The notes under the pieces were generated by a model. The model had not been told where the DNA came from and made no database searches. It worked only from the letters and a program-made list of their open reading frames with translations. Below, piece after piece: positions 8,204-16,718 of a stretch of DNA of 64,000 nt (within the stretch, counting starts at the first letter, position 1; every line of letters starts with the position of its first letter). The DNA lies in assembly GCA_965279095.1 (NCBI GenBank), contig CBDIHH010000007.1, forward strand, positions 186,001 through 250,000, in the 5' to 3' direction. The stretch is from CBDIHH01 sp965279095 (GTDB lineage: Bacteria; Pseudomonadota; Alphaproteobacteria; Caulobacterales; Caulobacteraceae). The position numbers and the translations under genes are program-made.

Positions 8204-8940
8204 GCGCCGGCGGCCGGCAGCAGATGCAGGCGGCCGTCCTCCAGGTGGAGCACCGGCTTGTTCGCCTGTTCCACCAGATTGCGGTCGTGGGTGGCGATGA
8301 CCACCGTGGCGCCGACCCGGTTGAGCTCCATGAACAGGCGCAGGATGCGCTGGGCCATCTCGTCGTCGACATTGCCGGTGGGCTCGTCGGCCAGCAGCAG
8401 GTCCGGCCGGCCAACCACGGCCCGGGCGATGGCCAGGCGCTGCTTCTCGCCCCCCGACAGGGTCGCCGGCATGGCGTTCATGCGCGGCCCCAGCCCCACC
8501 CAGGTGAGCAGCTCGGTGACGTCGTCACCATAGGTCTTTGGCTTGCGGCGCGCCAGCCGCAGGGGCAGGGCGGCGTTGTCATAGGCGGTGAGGTGGTCCA
8601 ACAGTCGGAACTCCTGGAACACGACTCCGATGCGGCGGCGCAGGAACGGCAGGTCGCGCCGGGCGGTGGTGGCGAGGTCGCGGCCGAACAGGGTGATCAG
8701 GCCCCGCGACGGGCGATGCGCCAGGTAGATGAGCTTGAGCAGGCTGCTCTTGCCGGCCCCCGAGGCGCCGGTGACGAAATGAAAGGACCCCGGCTGCAGG
8801 GCGAACGACAGGTCCCGCAGCACCTCCGGCGCCCGCCCGTAGCGCATGCTCACGCTGTCGAAGCGCAGGATCGGATCCGGCGCGCGAAAGGCGGCCATCT
8901 CGTCTTGGGCGTCGTCGAAATTATCGGGGTTTCTGGACAT
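8200..8940 (-). CDS. ftsE: Cell division ATP-binding protein FtsE
   Basis: A 246-aa ABC ATPase with Walker A GASGAGKSS, Q-loop VVFQEFRLLDHLTAYDN (the FtsE-type sequence), signature LSGGEKQR, Walker B LLLADEPTGN with the FtsE hallmark NVDDEMAQRIL, and switch His in ATHDRNLV. It forms the FtsEX complex with the overlapping ftsX. I chose the ATG at 8940 (MSRNPDN), leaving 55 bp to the divergent zinc-ribbon gene. A longer start at 8997 would overlap that gene's ATG; a shorter start at 8898 (MAAFRAP) is also possible. Confidence 0.95.
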   Translation of the reverse strand: MSRNPDNFDDAQDEMAAFRAPDPILRFDSVSMRYGRAPEVLRDLSFALQPGSFHFVTGASGAGKSSLLKLIYLAHRPSRGLITLFGRDLATTARRDLPFLRRRIGVVFQEFRLLDHLTAYDNAALPLRLARRKPKTYGDDVTELLTWVGLGPRMNAMPATLSGGEKQRLAIARAVVGRPDLLLADEPTGNVDDEMAQRILRLFMELNRVGATVVIATHDRNLVEQANKPVLHLEDGRLHLLPAAGA

Positions 8941-8995
8941 GGGGGCGGAAATCGGCGACCTCCATGAGAGGTCAAGGAGCCTCCGATTCGCGGCC

Positions 8996-9901
8996 ATGAT
9001 ACTGACCTGCCCTGAGTGCGCCAGCCGCTATTTCATCGACGACCAGCTCATCGGTCCGTCGGGTCGCACCGTGCGTTGCCAGTCGTGCGGGGCCTCCTGG
9101 CGGGCCCGCCCGCAGGACGATCCCATCGAGTTGACCGCCTCGCCCGAGGAGGGCGCCGTCGGCCAGCCGCCCCGCGCGGAAGAGCCCGCGGCAGCGGCCC
9201 CCGCCGCCCTCAGCGACCTTCCCGCCGAGCGCCTGCCCGGCGCCTTCCGCGCCAAGGCAGAGGAACGGCGGCGCGTGCGCGAGGCCGCCACCGCCGGCGC
9301 CCTGTGGGCGGGGGTCGCCGCCGTGGTGGTCCTGGTCGCCGTCACCGCCTTCGTGTTCCGGGTGGACATCGTGCGCGCCCTGCCGCGGACCGCCACCGCC
9401 TTCGCGGCCGTGGGCCTGGCGGTGAACACCACGGGCATCAATATCGAGAAGGTCGAGGCCCAGCCGGGGCTGCAGGACGGCCGCGCCGCCGTGGTGGTCA
9501 CCGGCGCCCTGCGCAACATCGAGAAGCGCGCGGTGGTCGCCCCGGCCCTGCGCATCAACCTGCTGAATGCCGCCGGCAAGACCGTGCAGGGCAAGATCGC
9601 CGCGCCGGGGGACGCGAAGATCCCCGCCGGAGAGACCCGCCATTTCACCATCACCCTGCTGGACCCCCCGTCGAGCGCCAGCCAGGTCGAGGTGGTGTTC
9701 GAGGATGTGCGGCCGGCGCCGACGGCGAAGCGACCCGCTCACGGCGCCAGGGCGCCCCTGCCGCCCCTGCGCGCCGCGCCGCCCCCGCCGCCCCCGCCGC
9801 TCGCGGGGGAGATCGAGGAGGCCAAGCCGATCGAGGGCGACGCGCCCTTCGCCCTGCCGCGGACCGCGGCGGAGCCGGCCACGCCCGCGCATCATGACTG
9901 A
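8996..9901 (+). CDS. MJ0042-type zinc-ribbon protein with DUF3426-like domain
   Basis: A 301-aa protein. Residues 1-35 form a zinc ribbon with two CxxC pairs (MILTCPECASRYFIDD and VRCQSCGASW). A disordered acidic/proline region and one transmembrane helix (about 103-122, AGVAAVVVLVAVTAFVF) follow. The C-terminal domain (VVVTGALRNIEKRAVVAPAL and onward) is like DUF3426, an Ig-like fold probably in the periplasm, ending in a proline-rich tail. Function is unknown. The ATG at 8996 places the cysteine pairs at the N-terminus as expected. It overlaps the next gene by 8 bp. Confidence 0.87.
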   Translation: MILTCPECASRYFIDDQLIGPSGRTVRCQSCGASWRARPQDDPIELTASPEEGAVGQPPRAEEPAAAAPAALSDLPAERLPGAFRAKAEERRRVREAATAGALWAGVAAVVVLVAVTAFVFRVDIVRALPRTATAFAAVGLAVNTTGINIEKVEAQPGLQDGRAAVVVTGALRNIEKRAVVAPALRINLLNAAGKTVQGKIAAPGDAKIPAGETRHFTITLLDPPSSASQVEVVFEDVRPAPTAKRPAHGARAPLPPLRAAPPPPPPPLAGEIEEAKPIEGDAPFALPRTAAEPATPAHHD

Positions 9902-10421
9902 GCCGCCGCCCGCGGCCCTGCTGCCGCAGGCGGCGGTGGCTCAGGCGGTCGGCCGGGTGGCCGCCGAAGTGGCCCCCGCCCTCGACGACGACGCGGTCGC
10001 CGTCTGCCTGCTCACCGGCGGCCTGTGGTTCGCCGCCGATCTCACCCGCGCCCTCACGGCTCACGGCCGCCATCCCGCCTTCGACGCCCTGTGGCTGACC
10101 TCCTACGGCGACGCGCGCGCCTCCAGCGGGCGCTGCGCGGTGCGCGCCGGCCTGCAGCGCCCGGTGGCCGGGCGGCAGGTGCTGCTGATCGACGACGTGT
10201 TCGACTCCGGCCTGTCCCTGAGCGAGGCGCGGCGGCACGTGACCGAGGCCGGGGCGCGCCAGGTGCTGGCGGCGGTGTTCGCCCGCAAGCCCTGGCCGCG
10301 CCCCCGCCCCGATCCGCCGGACTTCGTCGCCTGGGAGGCCCCCGACCGCTTCCTGGTGGGCTACGGCATGGACGACGGCGGGCGATGGCGGGGGCTGCCC
10401 GGGGTGGCCGCGCTGGACTGA
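9894..10421 (+). CDS. Phosphoribosyltransferase (hypoxanthine PRTase-like)
   Basis: A 175-aa type I phosphoribosyltransferase with the PRPP-binding motif VLLIDDVFDSGLSL near residue 99 and a preceding VCLLTGGLWFAADL segment like the PPi loop of hypoxanthine/xanthine PRTases. The YGMDD motif near the end is typical of hypoxanthine PRTases. It probably salvages purine bases to nucleotides, but the exact base is not decided by sequence. The ATG overlaps the upstream zinc-ribbon gene by 8 bp, suggesting cotranscription. Confidence 0.85.
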   Translation: MTEPPPAALLPQAAVAQAVGRVAAEVAPALDDDAVAVCLLTGGLWFAADLTRALTAHGRHPAFDALWLTSYGDARASSGRCAVRAGLQRPVAGRQVLLIDDVFDSGLSLSEARRHVTEAGARQVLAAVFARKPWPRPRPDPPDFVAWEAPDRFLVGYGMDDGGRWRGLPGVAALD

Positions 10422-10448
10422 GGTGCTCCCCTCCCGTTTCCCTACCGC

Positions 10449-10556
10449 CGTCATCGTCCGGCTTGACCGGACGATCCAGTGTCACGACCTGACCGCGCGA
10501 TCTGAACGTCGAGGTCCGCGCGGCTGGGTCGTCCGGTCAAGCCGGACGATGACGGC
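10449..10556. repeat. Type D palindromic repeat
   Basis: The left end GTCATCGTCCGGCTTGACC is mirrored at the right end by GGTCAAGCCGGACGATGAC, with nested GGTCAAGCCGGACGA elements. It lies between the convergent ends of the phosphoribosyltransferase gene and lysA and could act as a transcriptional boundary. It is distinct in sequence from families A, B and C. Confidence 0.88.
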
Positions 10557-10603
10557 TCGTGGTTTGGGAAGAGCGGGCCATCAATCCCACTCGATGACCC
10601 GGC

Positions 10604-11884
10604 TCATAGCCAGGGCGCCCGGGGCTCGCGCGCCAGCATCTCCTCATAGGTCGGACGCGGGCGCACCACGGCGAAGCGGTCGCCCTTGACCAGCACCTCG
10701 GGGACCAGGGGGCGACTGTTGTATTCACTCGACATGGTCGCCCCGTAGGCGCCCGCCGACAGGAAGGCCACTAGCTCCCCAGCGGCGATGGGCGGCAGCT
10801 CGCGGTCGCGGGTGAAGGTGTCGCCGGTCTCGCAGACGGGTCCGACCACGTCGAAGGCCGACAGGTTGGCGCCGGGACGCGGAGCCAGGACCGGGCGGAT
10901 GTCGTGGTAGGCGTCGTACATGGCCGGGCGCATCAGGTCGTTCATGGCCGCGTCGACCACCAGGAAACGACGGCCCTCCGGCCGCTCGTTGACGTGAATG
11001 ACCCGCGAGACCAGCACCCCGGCGTTGGCGGCGATCACCCTGCCCGGCTCGAAGGCCAGTTGCACGTCCAGCCCCTCGGTGACGCGGCGGACCATGGCGC
11101 CGAAGGCGGCGGGCTCCGGCGGCGTCGGGCCGTCGAAATAGGGCGCGCCGAGCCCGCCGCCGAGATCCAGGCGGCTGACCGTCATGCCCTGGGCGCGCAG
11201 GCGCTCCACCAAGCCGCGCATCTTGACGAACGCCGCCTCCATGGGCGCCAGGTCGGTGATCTGGCTGCCGATATGGCAGGCGACGCCCACGGGGGTGAGC
11301 GAGGGGGCGGCGGTGGCCTTGGCATACAGCCGCTCGGCCTCCGAGAAGGAGACGCCGAACTTGTTCTCCGCCTTGCCGGTGGCGATCTTCTCGTGGCCGC
11401 CGGCGGAGACATCCGGGTTCACGCGGATGGCGATGGCGGGGCGCGCGCCCAGGGCCGCGGCGACCGCGGCCAGCAGGTCCAGCTCGGGCTCGGACTCGAC
11501 GTTGATCTCGGCGACGCCGGTCTGGACCGCGAAGGCCAGTTCGGCCCGGGTCTTGCCCACCCCGGAAAAGACGATCCGACCGGGGGGGATCCCGGCGGCC
11601 AGGGCGCGGCGGATCTCGCCCTCCGAGACGGTGTCGGCCCCCGCCCCCATCCGCGCCAGGGTGCTCAGCACCGACAGGTTGGAATTGGCCTTGACCGCGA
11701 AGGCCACCAGCACGTCGCGGTCGCCGAAGGCGTCGCGGAACTGGCTGTAGTGCCGCTCGAGGGTGGCGCTGGAATAGACGTAGACCGGGGTGCCGACCTC
11801 GTCCGCGATCCGGCTGAGGGCGACGTCCTCGCAGAACAGCTCGCCCGCCCCGGCCGCGTTCGGCCGGACTTCGAAGTGGTTCAT
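10604..11884 (-). CDS. lysA: Diaminopimelate decarboxylase
   Basis: A 426-aa fold-III PLP enzyme converting meso-diaminopimelate to lysine. The PLP lysine lies in VAFAVKANSNLSVL; GGGLGAPY and the catalytic cysteine motif GPVCETGDTF are present, with a C-terminal YNSRPLVPEVLV. The ATG at 11884 overlaps the stop of the upstream small lipoprotein gene (ATGA). This lptM-lysA linkage is common in proteobacteria. It closes the argH-lptM-lysA operon. Confidence 0.96.
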   Translation of the reverse strand: MNHFEVRPNAAGAGELFCEDVALSRIADEVGTPVYVYSSATLERHYSQFRDAFGDRDVLVAFAVKANSNLSVLSTLARMGAGADTVSEGEIRRALAAGIPPGRIVFSGVGKTRAELAFAVQTGVAEINVESEPELDLLAAVAAALGARPAIAIRVNPDVSAGGHEKIATGKAENKFGVSFSEAERLYAKATAAPSLTPVGVACHIGSQITDLAPMEAAFVKMRGLVERLRAQGMTVSRLDLGGGLGAPYFDGPTPPEPAAFGAMVRRVTEGLDVQLAFEPGRVIAANAGVLVSRVIHVNERPEGRRFLVVDAAMNDLMRPAMYDAYHDIRPVLAPRPGANLSAFDVVGPVCETGDTFTRDRELPPIAAGELVAFLSAGAYGATMSSEYNSRPLVPEVLVKGDRFAVVRPRPTYEEMLAREPRAPWL

Positions 11885-12252
11885 CGAGACCGGTTTGGAT
11901 TGGCGTAGGGGTTGGGCAGGGCGCCGGGCGGGCCCGAGCCGAAGGGATCGGGGGACGTGCCGGTGATCGGCGCGGTGCGCTGCGGCAGGGGCGTGGAGGC
12001 GGCGTCGTCGGTGGGCGGGGCGACCACGTCGGTGTCGTCGCCGGCGTTGTTGGCGCCCGAGGCGTTGGGCCGGGCGTTGCCGTCCTTGTCCAGCTCCTCG
12101 CCGGCCTCGCGGGCGGTCTTGTTGGCCTCGTACTGGGCGCGGGCCTTGGCTCCGAACAGGGGGGCGGGCCGTTCCAGTTCGCCCTGGCGGCCACAGGCGG
12201 ACAGGCCGGCGGCGCCGGCGAGCAGGCCGACAAGCAGAAGGCGAGAGATCAT
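11881..12252 (-). CDS. lptM: LptM-like small lipoprotein
   Basis: A 123-aa lipoprotein with signal peptide and lipobox LSAC (Cys20) followed by GRQGELERP. This C-G-x-x-G-x-L-x-x-P pattern marks the LptM (YifL) family, whose E. coli member assists LptD/E assembly. The remaining hundred residues are low complexity and probably disordered, so only the N-terminal part supports function. It overlaps argH by 4 bp upstream and lysA by 4 bp downstream. The symbol is by family resemblance. Confidence 0.8.
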   Translation of the reverse strand: MISRLLLVGLLAGAAGLSACGRQGELERPAPLFGAKARAQYEANKTAREAGEELDKDGNARPNASGANNAGDDTDVVAPPTDDAASTPLPQRTAPITGTSPDPFGSGPPGALPNPYANPNRSR

Positions 12253-13691
12253 GGCAGCCGTTCCTTCCAACGCTGGATCTGCGCGCGGACCTGGGCGGGC
12301 GCGGTTCCGCCGTAGCTGGTGCGGCTGGCCGCGGAGGCGGCCGGGGTGAGCACCTGGAATACATCGGCGGTGATGCCGGGGTCGAGGGACTGCAGTTCGG
12401 CCAGCGGCAGGTCGGGCAGGTCGACGCCCAGCTGCTCGGCGCGCTTCACCGCCGCCCCGGTGATGTGGTGGGCCTGGCGGAAGGGCAGGTCCAGGGTGCG
12501 AACCAGCCAGTCGGCCAGGTCCGTCGCCGTGGAGAAGCCGGCGCCGGCCGCCTGCGCCATGCGCCCGGCGTTGGGCTGCAGATCCGCGACCATGCCGGTC
12601 ATGGCCGCCAGGGACAGGCTGAGGGCGTCGAAGGCGGCGAACACGCCCTCCTTGTCCTCCTGCATGTCCTTGGAATAGGCGAGCGGCAGTCCCTTCATCA
12701 CCACCATCAACCCGGTGAGCGCCCCAAGGATGCGCCCGACCTTGGCGCGCACCAGTTCGGCGGCGTCGGGGTTGCGCTTCTGCGGCATGATCGAGGAGCC
12801 GGTGGTGAAGGCGTCGGTGAGGGTGATGAAGCCGAACTGGGGGGTCATCCATAGGACGATCTCTTCGGCGATCCGAGAGAGGTGGGTGGCGCAGATGGCC
12901 GCGGCGGCCAGGGCCTCCAGGGCGAAGTCCCGGGCCGAGACACTGTCGAGGGAATTGGCCATGGGCTCGTCGAAGCCCAGGGCCTCGGCGGTCATGTGGC
13001 GGTCGATGGGAAACGGCGAGCCGGCCAGGGCGGCGGCGCCCAGGGGGCTCTCGTTCATGCGGATGCGGGCGTCGGCGAAACGGCCGAAATCGCGGCCGAA
13101 CATCTCCACATAGGCCAGCAGATGGTGGCCGAAGGTCACCGGCTGGGCGGGCTGCAGGTGGGTGAAGCCCGGCATCAGGGTGTCGGCGTAGGCCTCCGCC
13201 TTGGCCAGCAGGGCGCGCTGCAGGCCCTCCAGCTGCTCCATGGTCTCGTCGCAGGCGCCGCGCACCCACAGGCGGAAGTCGACGGCGACCTGGTCGTTGC
13301 GCGAGCGGGCGGTGTGCAGCCGGCCGGCGGGCGCGCCGATCAGCTCGCTCAGCCGGGCCTCCACATTCATGTGGATGTCTTCGTATTCGGCGCGGAACGG
13401 GAAGGCCCCGGCGGCCATCTCGCCCTCGATGGCCAGCAGGCCCCGCTGGATCTCGGCCTCGTCGTCCCTTGAAATGACCCCCGTGGCGGCCAACATCGCC
13501 GCATGGGCGCGCGAGCCGGCGAGGTCCTGGGCCGCCAGCCTGCGGTCGAAGCCGATGGACACATTGATGGCCTGCATCAGGTCCGCGGGCTTGGCCGAGA
13601 ACCGGCCGCCCCACATGGTCTGGCCCGCCGGGGCGCCCTCATCCGGCGATGGGGCGGGCGCGTCGCTCTCAGGAGTGGTATCGGCGGTCAT
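12249..13691 (-). CDS. argH: Argininosuccinate lyase
   Basis: A 480-aa fumarase/aspartase-superfamily enzyme catalysing the last step of arginine synthesis. The WGGRF N-terminal motif, the TARSRNDQ block and the signature GSSIMPQKRNPD are all present. The start at 13691 gives 25 residues before the conserved WGGRF; a second ATG at 13616 would begin exactly there and leave room for a promoter in front of the divergent tlpA. No convincing ribosome binding site favours either start. The stop overlaps the lptM start (ATGA). Confidence 0.95.
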   Translation of the reverse strand: MTADTTPESDAPAPSPDEGAPAGQTMWGGRFSAKPADLMQAINVSIGFDRRLAAQDLAGSRAHAAMLAATGVISRDDEAEIQRGLLAIEGEMAAGAFPFRAEYEDIHMNVEARLSELIGAPAGRLHTARSRNDQVAVDFRLWVRGACDETMEQLEGLQRALLAKAEAYADTLMPGFTHLQPAQPVTFGHHLLAYVEMFGRDFGRFADARIRMNESPLGAAALAGSPFPIDRHMTAEALGFDEPMANSLDSVSARDFALEALAAAAICATHLSRIAEEIVLWMTPQFGFITLTDAFTTGSSIMPQKRNPDAAELVRAKVGRILGALTGLMVVMKGLPLAYSKDMQEDKEGVFAAFDALSLSLAAMTGMVADLQPNAGRMAQAAGAGFSTATDLADWLVRTLDLPFRQAHHITGAAVKRAEQLGVDLPDLPLAELQSLDPGITADVFQVLTPAASAASRTSYGGTAPAQVRAQIQRWKERLP

Positions 13692-14351
13692 ATGAAACAG
13701 GTCTCGAACGAGGACGGGCCGGACGGGCCCCAGGCTAGGCGACCCCGGACGGGGGCGGCGGCGGACAGGATGCTGAAGGCCGCGATCGTCGCACTCTCGA
13801 TCGTCGGCGTGCTGGCGGCTGTATATGTCATCGTCCACGCCGGGTTCAAACCCGCCGCGTCGCCGGACATGAAATCCCTGGCGCGGGGCGAGATGGTCAA
13901 GCTGCAGGCGACGGCCGATCCGCAGCCGGCGCCGACCTCGACCTTCACCGGCCCCGACGGCCGGACGATGCGCCTGAGCGACTTCCAAGGGCAGGTGGTG
14001 GTGCTGAATTTCTGGGCCACCTGGTGCGCGCCCTGCGTGACCGAGATGCCGTCCCTGGCCAAGCTGCAGGCCGCCTACGCCAACCGGCCGGTCAAGGTGG
14101 TGGCCATCAGCGTCGATCGCGCCGCCGACGAGGCCGACGCGCGGACCTTCCTGGCCAAGCACGGCCCCTTGACCTTCTACGCCGACCCCAAGTTCGCCAT
14201 GCCCTTCGCGCTGAACCCGCGGGTGGCCGGCCTGCCGACCACGGTGATCTACGACCGCGACGGCAAGGAGCGGGCGCGGCTGGCCGGGGGGGCCGACTGG
14301 TCGGGCCCCGAGGCGCGGGCGGTCATCGACCGGGTGCTGGCGGGGACGTGA
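13692..14351 (+). CDS. tlpA: TlpA-like thiol:disulfide oxidoreductase
   Basis: A 219-aa membrane-anchored thioredoxin-fold protein. One N-terminal transmembrane segment (MLKAAIVALSIVGVLAAVYV) is followed by a periplasmic AhpC/TSA-Redoxin domain with active site FWATWCAPC and the cis-proline region VAGLPTTVIYD. Family members reduce disulfides, for example in cytochrome c or oxidase maturation. The ATG at 13692 abuts the argH ATG directly. An internal ATG at 13770, right at the anchor, is an alternative. The last 29 bp overlap the convergent kdpE. Confidence 0.93.
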   Translation: MKQVSNEDGPDGPQARRPRTGAAADRMLKAAIVALSIVGVLAAVYVIVHAGFKPAASPDMKSLARGEMVKLQATADPQPAPTSTFTGPDGRTMRLSDFQGQVVVLNFWATWCAPCVTEMPSLAKLQAAYANRPVKVVAISVDRAADEADARTFLAKHGPLTFYADPKFAMPFALNPRVAGLPTTVIYDRDGKERARLAGGADWSGPEARAVIDRVLAGT

Positions 14352-15048
14352 CCGGGGCGGGACCCAGGCGGTAGCCGACCCCAGGCACGGATTCCAGGGC
14401 CACCGCGCCCCCCTCCAGCTTCTGGCGAAGTTGGCCGATATAGACCCGCAGATACTGGATGTCGGCGCGCTCCGAGCCCCAGACCGCGCGCAGGAGCTCG
14501 GCATGGGGGGTGGCGCGGCCGAGGTTCAGGGCCAGTTCGGCGAGCAGGTCGTATTCCTTGGGCGACAGCCGGACGGCCTGGCCCCCGACGCGCACAGCGC
14601 GCAGGCCCAGGTCGATCTCCACGGCGCCCACGCTGACCACCGGCGCCGAGCCTCGCACCTGCACCCCGTGACGCAGGGCGGCGCGGATGCGGGCCAGCAG
14701 CTCCTCGACCCCGAACGGCTTGACCACATAGTCGTCGGCCCCGCGATCCAGCGCCTCGACCTTCATCGCCTCGGCGTCCCGCGCCGACAGGACCACGATC
14801 GGCGTGGAGCCCCGCTCGCGGATGTGGCCGATCAGGTCCAGGCCGTCCTGGTCTGGCAGGCCGAGGTCGAGCAGCACCAGGTCGGGCCGATAGTGGGCCA
14901 GCCAGCGCTGGCCCTCGGCGCCGTCCCGGGCTGTCACCGGCCGCAGCCCGGCGGCCTTGAGGGTGGCGGCCAGCACGGTGCGCAGGGCCGGATCGTCCTC
15001 CACGACCAGGATGGTGGCGGGGTCGGCGGTCATCGGGCCCGCGCTCAT
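14323..15048 (-). CDS. kdpE: KdpE-like response regulator
   Basis: A 241-aa OmpR-family regulator. The receiver domain (about 12-125) has acidic pocket VVEDD, phospho-acceptor in LVLLDLGLPD and lysine in VVKPFGVEELLARIRAALRH. A C-terminal winged helix carries LSPKEYDLLAELALN and YLRVYIGQLRQKLE, the KdpE-type sequence. It overlaps the sensor kinase gene by 4 bp. No kdpFABC is present in the window; the neighbouring potassium transporter is kup, so the target here may be kup (inference). Confidence 0.9.
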   Translation of the reverse strand: MSAGPMTADPATILVVEDDPALRTVLAATLKAAGLRPVTARDGAEGQRWLAHYRPDLVLLDLGLPDQDGLDLIGHIRERGSTPIVVLSARDAEAMKVEALDRGADDYVVKPFGVEELLARIRAALRHGVQVRGSAPVVSVGAVEIDLGLRAVRVGGQAVRLSPKEYDLLAELALNLGRATPHAELLRAVWGSERADIQYLRVYIGQLRQKLEGGAVALESVPGVGYRLGPAPVTSPPAPGR

Positions 15049-16574
15049 GGGGCCGACGCCAGGGCGGGGGCCAGGGGCAGGCGCAGGCGCACCAGGGCGC
15101 CGCCCCCGTCGTCGCGTCGCGTCGCCTCGATGGCCCCGCCCTGGGCCGTCAGGAAGCCCCGGGCGATGGCCAGGCCGAGGCCCGTGCCGGGCGGGCGGCC
15201 GTCACCCTGCACGCCGCGGGTGAAGCGGCCGAACAGGGGCTCGGCCGGTTCGGGGAAGCCGGGGCCACGGTCCAGCACCTCGATCAGCAGGCCGTCGCCC
15301 TGGACGGCGGCGCGGATCTCCACCGGCGCGCCGGGCGGGCTGTAGCGCGCGGCGTTCTCGATCACGTTCGCCAAGGCGGTCTCGGCCAGGCCGAAATCGA
15401 TCAGCACCGCGGGCAGGGTCCCCGCCACGGACACCGTCACGGGCCGCCCCTCCAGCGCCCCCGTGGCCCGCTGCACGGCGGCGGCGACCAGGTCGGCGGC
15501 CGCGGCCGGCGCCAGGCGCACCGCCATGGCGTCGGCGTCGATGCGGTTCATGTCGAGCAGATTGCCCACCAGGCCCGCCAGCCTGGCCGTCTCGGCCTCG
15601 GCCAGGGCGAGCAGTTCCGCGCGGGTGTCCGCGCCGTGGGCGTCGCCGAAGCGCTGCAGGCTCTGCAGGGTGAACAGGATCGTCGACAGGGGGGTGCGCA
15701 GGTCGTGCGAGACGGCGGCCAGCAGATCCGCCTTCACCCGCTCGCTCTCCAGACCCACCCGGGCCTCCAACGCCTCGGCCGCGAACCGGTCGCGCTCCAG
15801 GGCCACGGCCAGGTAGCCGGCGACCATGTCCACCAGCCGCTCGGGGCGGGCCGGGCGGCCCTCCTCCCCGGCCAGGCGCAGGCCGATCACCGCCTGCAGC
15901 CGCGACGGCGTGACCACGGGCCAGAAGTCATAGCGCGCCTGCTCCACCGGATAGGCGTCCGAGCGGGTCGCCAGCCGGGACGCCAGGGCCCACTGCGCGG
16001 CCTCCCGGTCCGCGGCGAGGAGGTCGGCGCCGGCGGTCGCCCCCATCGGCTCAAGGGCGCCGTCCACCGACACCAGGACCACGGCCGGGGCGTCGAACAG
16101 ATCGGCCAGGGCCTTGGTCGCCGCCTGGGCGATGGCGGGGGCGCCCACCGCGCCGACCAGGGACCGGGCCAGGTCCTGGAGGGCGTCGGCCTGGGCCGCG
16201 TGGCGGCGGGACTCCAGGGCGCGGCCGCGGCTCCGGGCCGCCACCGCGCTGACGATGGTCGCGACCACGATCAGCAGGCCGATCGCCCAGCCGTTGGACG
16301 GATCGGCCACCCGCAGGGTGTAGCGCGGATCGATCAGGAAGAAGTTGAAGCCCAGGGCGCCGGTCACCGCGGCGGTGAGGGCCGGCCCCCAGCCATAGGC
16401 GGCGGCGCAGATCACCACCGGCAGGACGAACACCAGCGAGAGGTTGGGCGCGGCCACCCAGCGCTCGGCGGCCAGGGCCAGGGCCGTGGCGACGGCGGCG
16501 AGGCCCAGGGCGATCCCATAGCGGACCGCCAGGTGGGGGGTGGTGTCGTCGGTCGGCTGCAACGATCCGGTCAT
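15045..16574 (-). CDS. KdpD-like sensor histidine kinase lacking the N-terminal KdpD/Usp part
   Basis: A 509-aa kinase matching only the C-terminal half of KdpD. Four membrane helices of DUF4118 type (about 15-110, including GFNFFLIDPRYTL) are followed by a GAF-like region, a HisKA domain with SHDLRTPLST, and an ATPase domain with N box NVIENAARYS, DRGPGF and GTGLGLAIARG. E. coli KdpD is about 890 aa with an N-terminal KdpD domain and a Usp domain; both are absent here. The gene is transcribed away from kup across a 144-bp gap and overlaps kdpE. Confidence 0.92.
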   Translation of the reverse strand: MTGSLQPTDDTTPHLAVRYGIALGLAAVATALALAAERWVAAPNLSLVFVLPVVICAAAYGWGPALTAAVTGALGFNFFLIDPRYTLRVADPSNGWAIGLLIVVATIVSAVAARSRGRALESRRHAAQADALQDLARSLVGAVGAPAIAQAATKALADLFDAPAVVLVSVDGALEPMGATAGADLLAADREAAQWALASRLATRSDAYPVEQARYDFWPVVTPSRLQAVIGLRLAGEEGRPARPERLVDMVAGYLAVALERDRFAAEALEARVGLESERVKADLLAAVSHDLRTPLSTILFTLQSLQRFGDAHGADTRAELLALAEAETARLAGLVGNLLDMNRIDADAMAVRLAPAAAADLVAAAVQRATGALEGRPVTVSVAGTLPAVLIDFGLAETALANVIENAARYSPPGAPVEIRAAVQGDGLLIEVLDRGPGFPEPAEPLFGRFTRGVQGDGRPPGTGLGLAIARGFLTAQGGAIEATRRDDGGGALVRLRLPLAPALASAP

Positions 16575-16718
16575 CGGGCGCTCCTGGCCGCGCAGACAAG
16601 GCCCCGCGCGGGGCGCGATGCAAGCCCCCCCCGGCGGCGACGCCGCTCAACCTCATGGGATCTTTATGCGCCCAGGCGCGACAAGACAGATCGCATCCAC
16701 CGGAGCCCCGCCCCCGCC

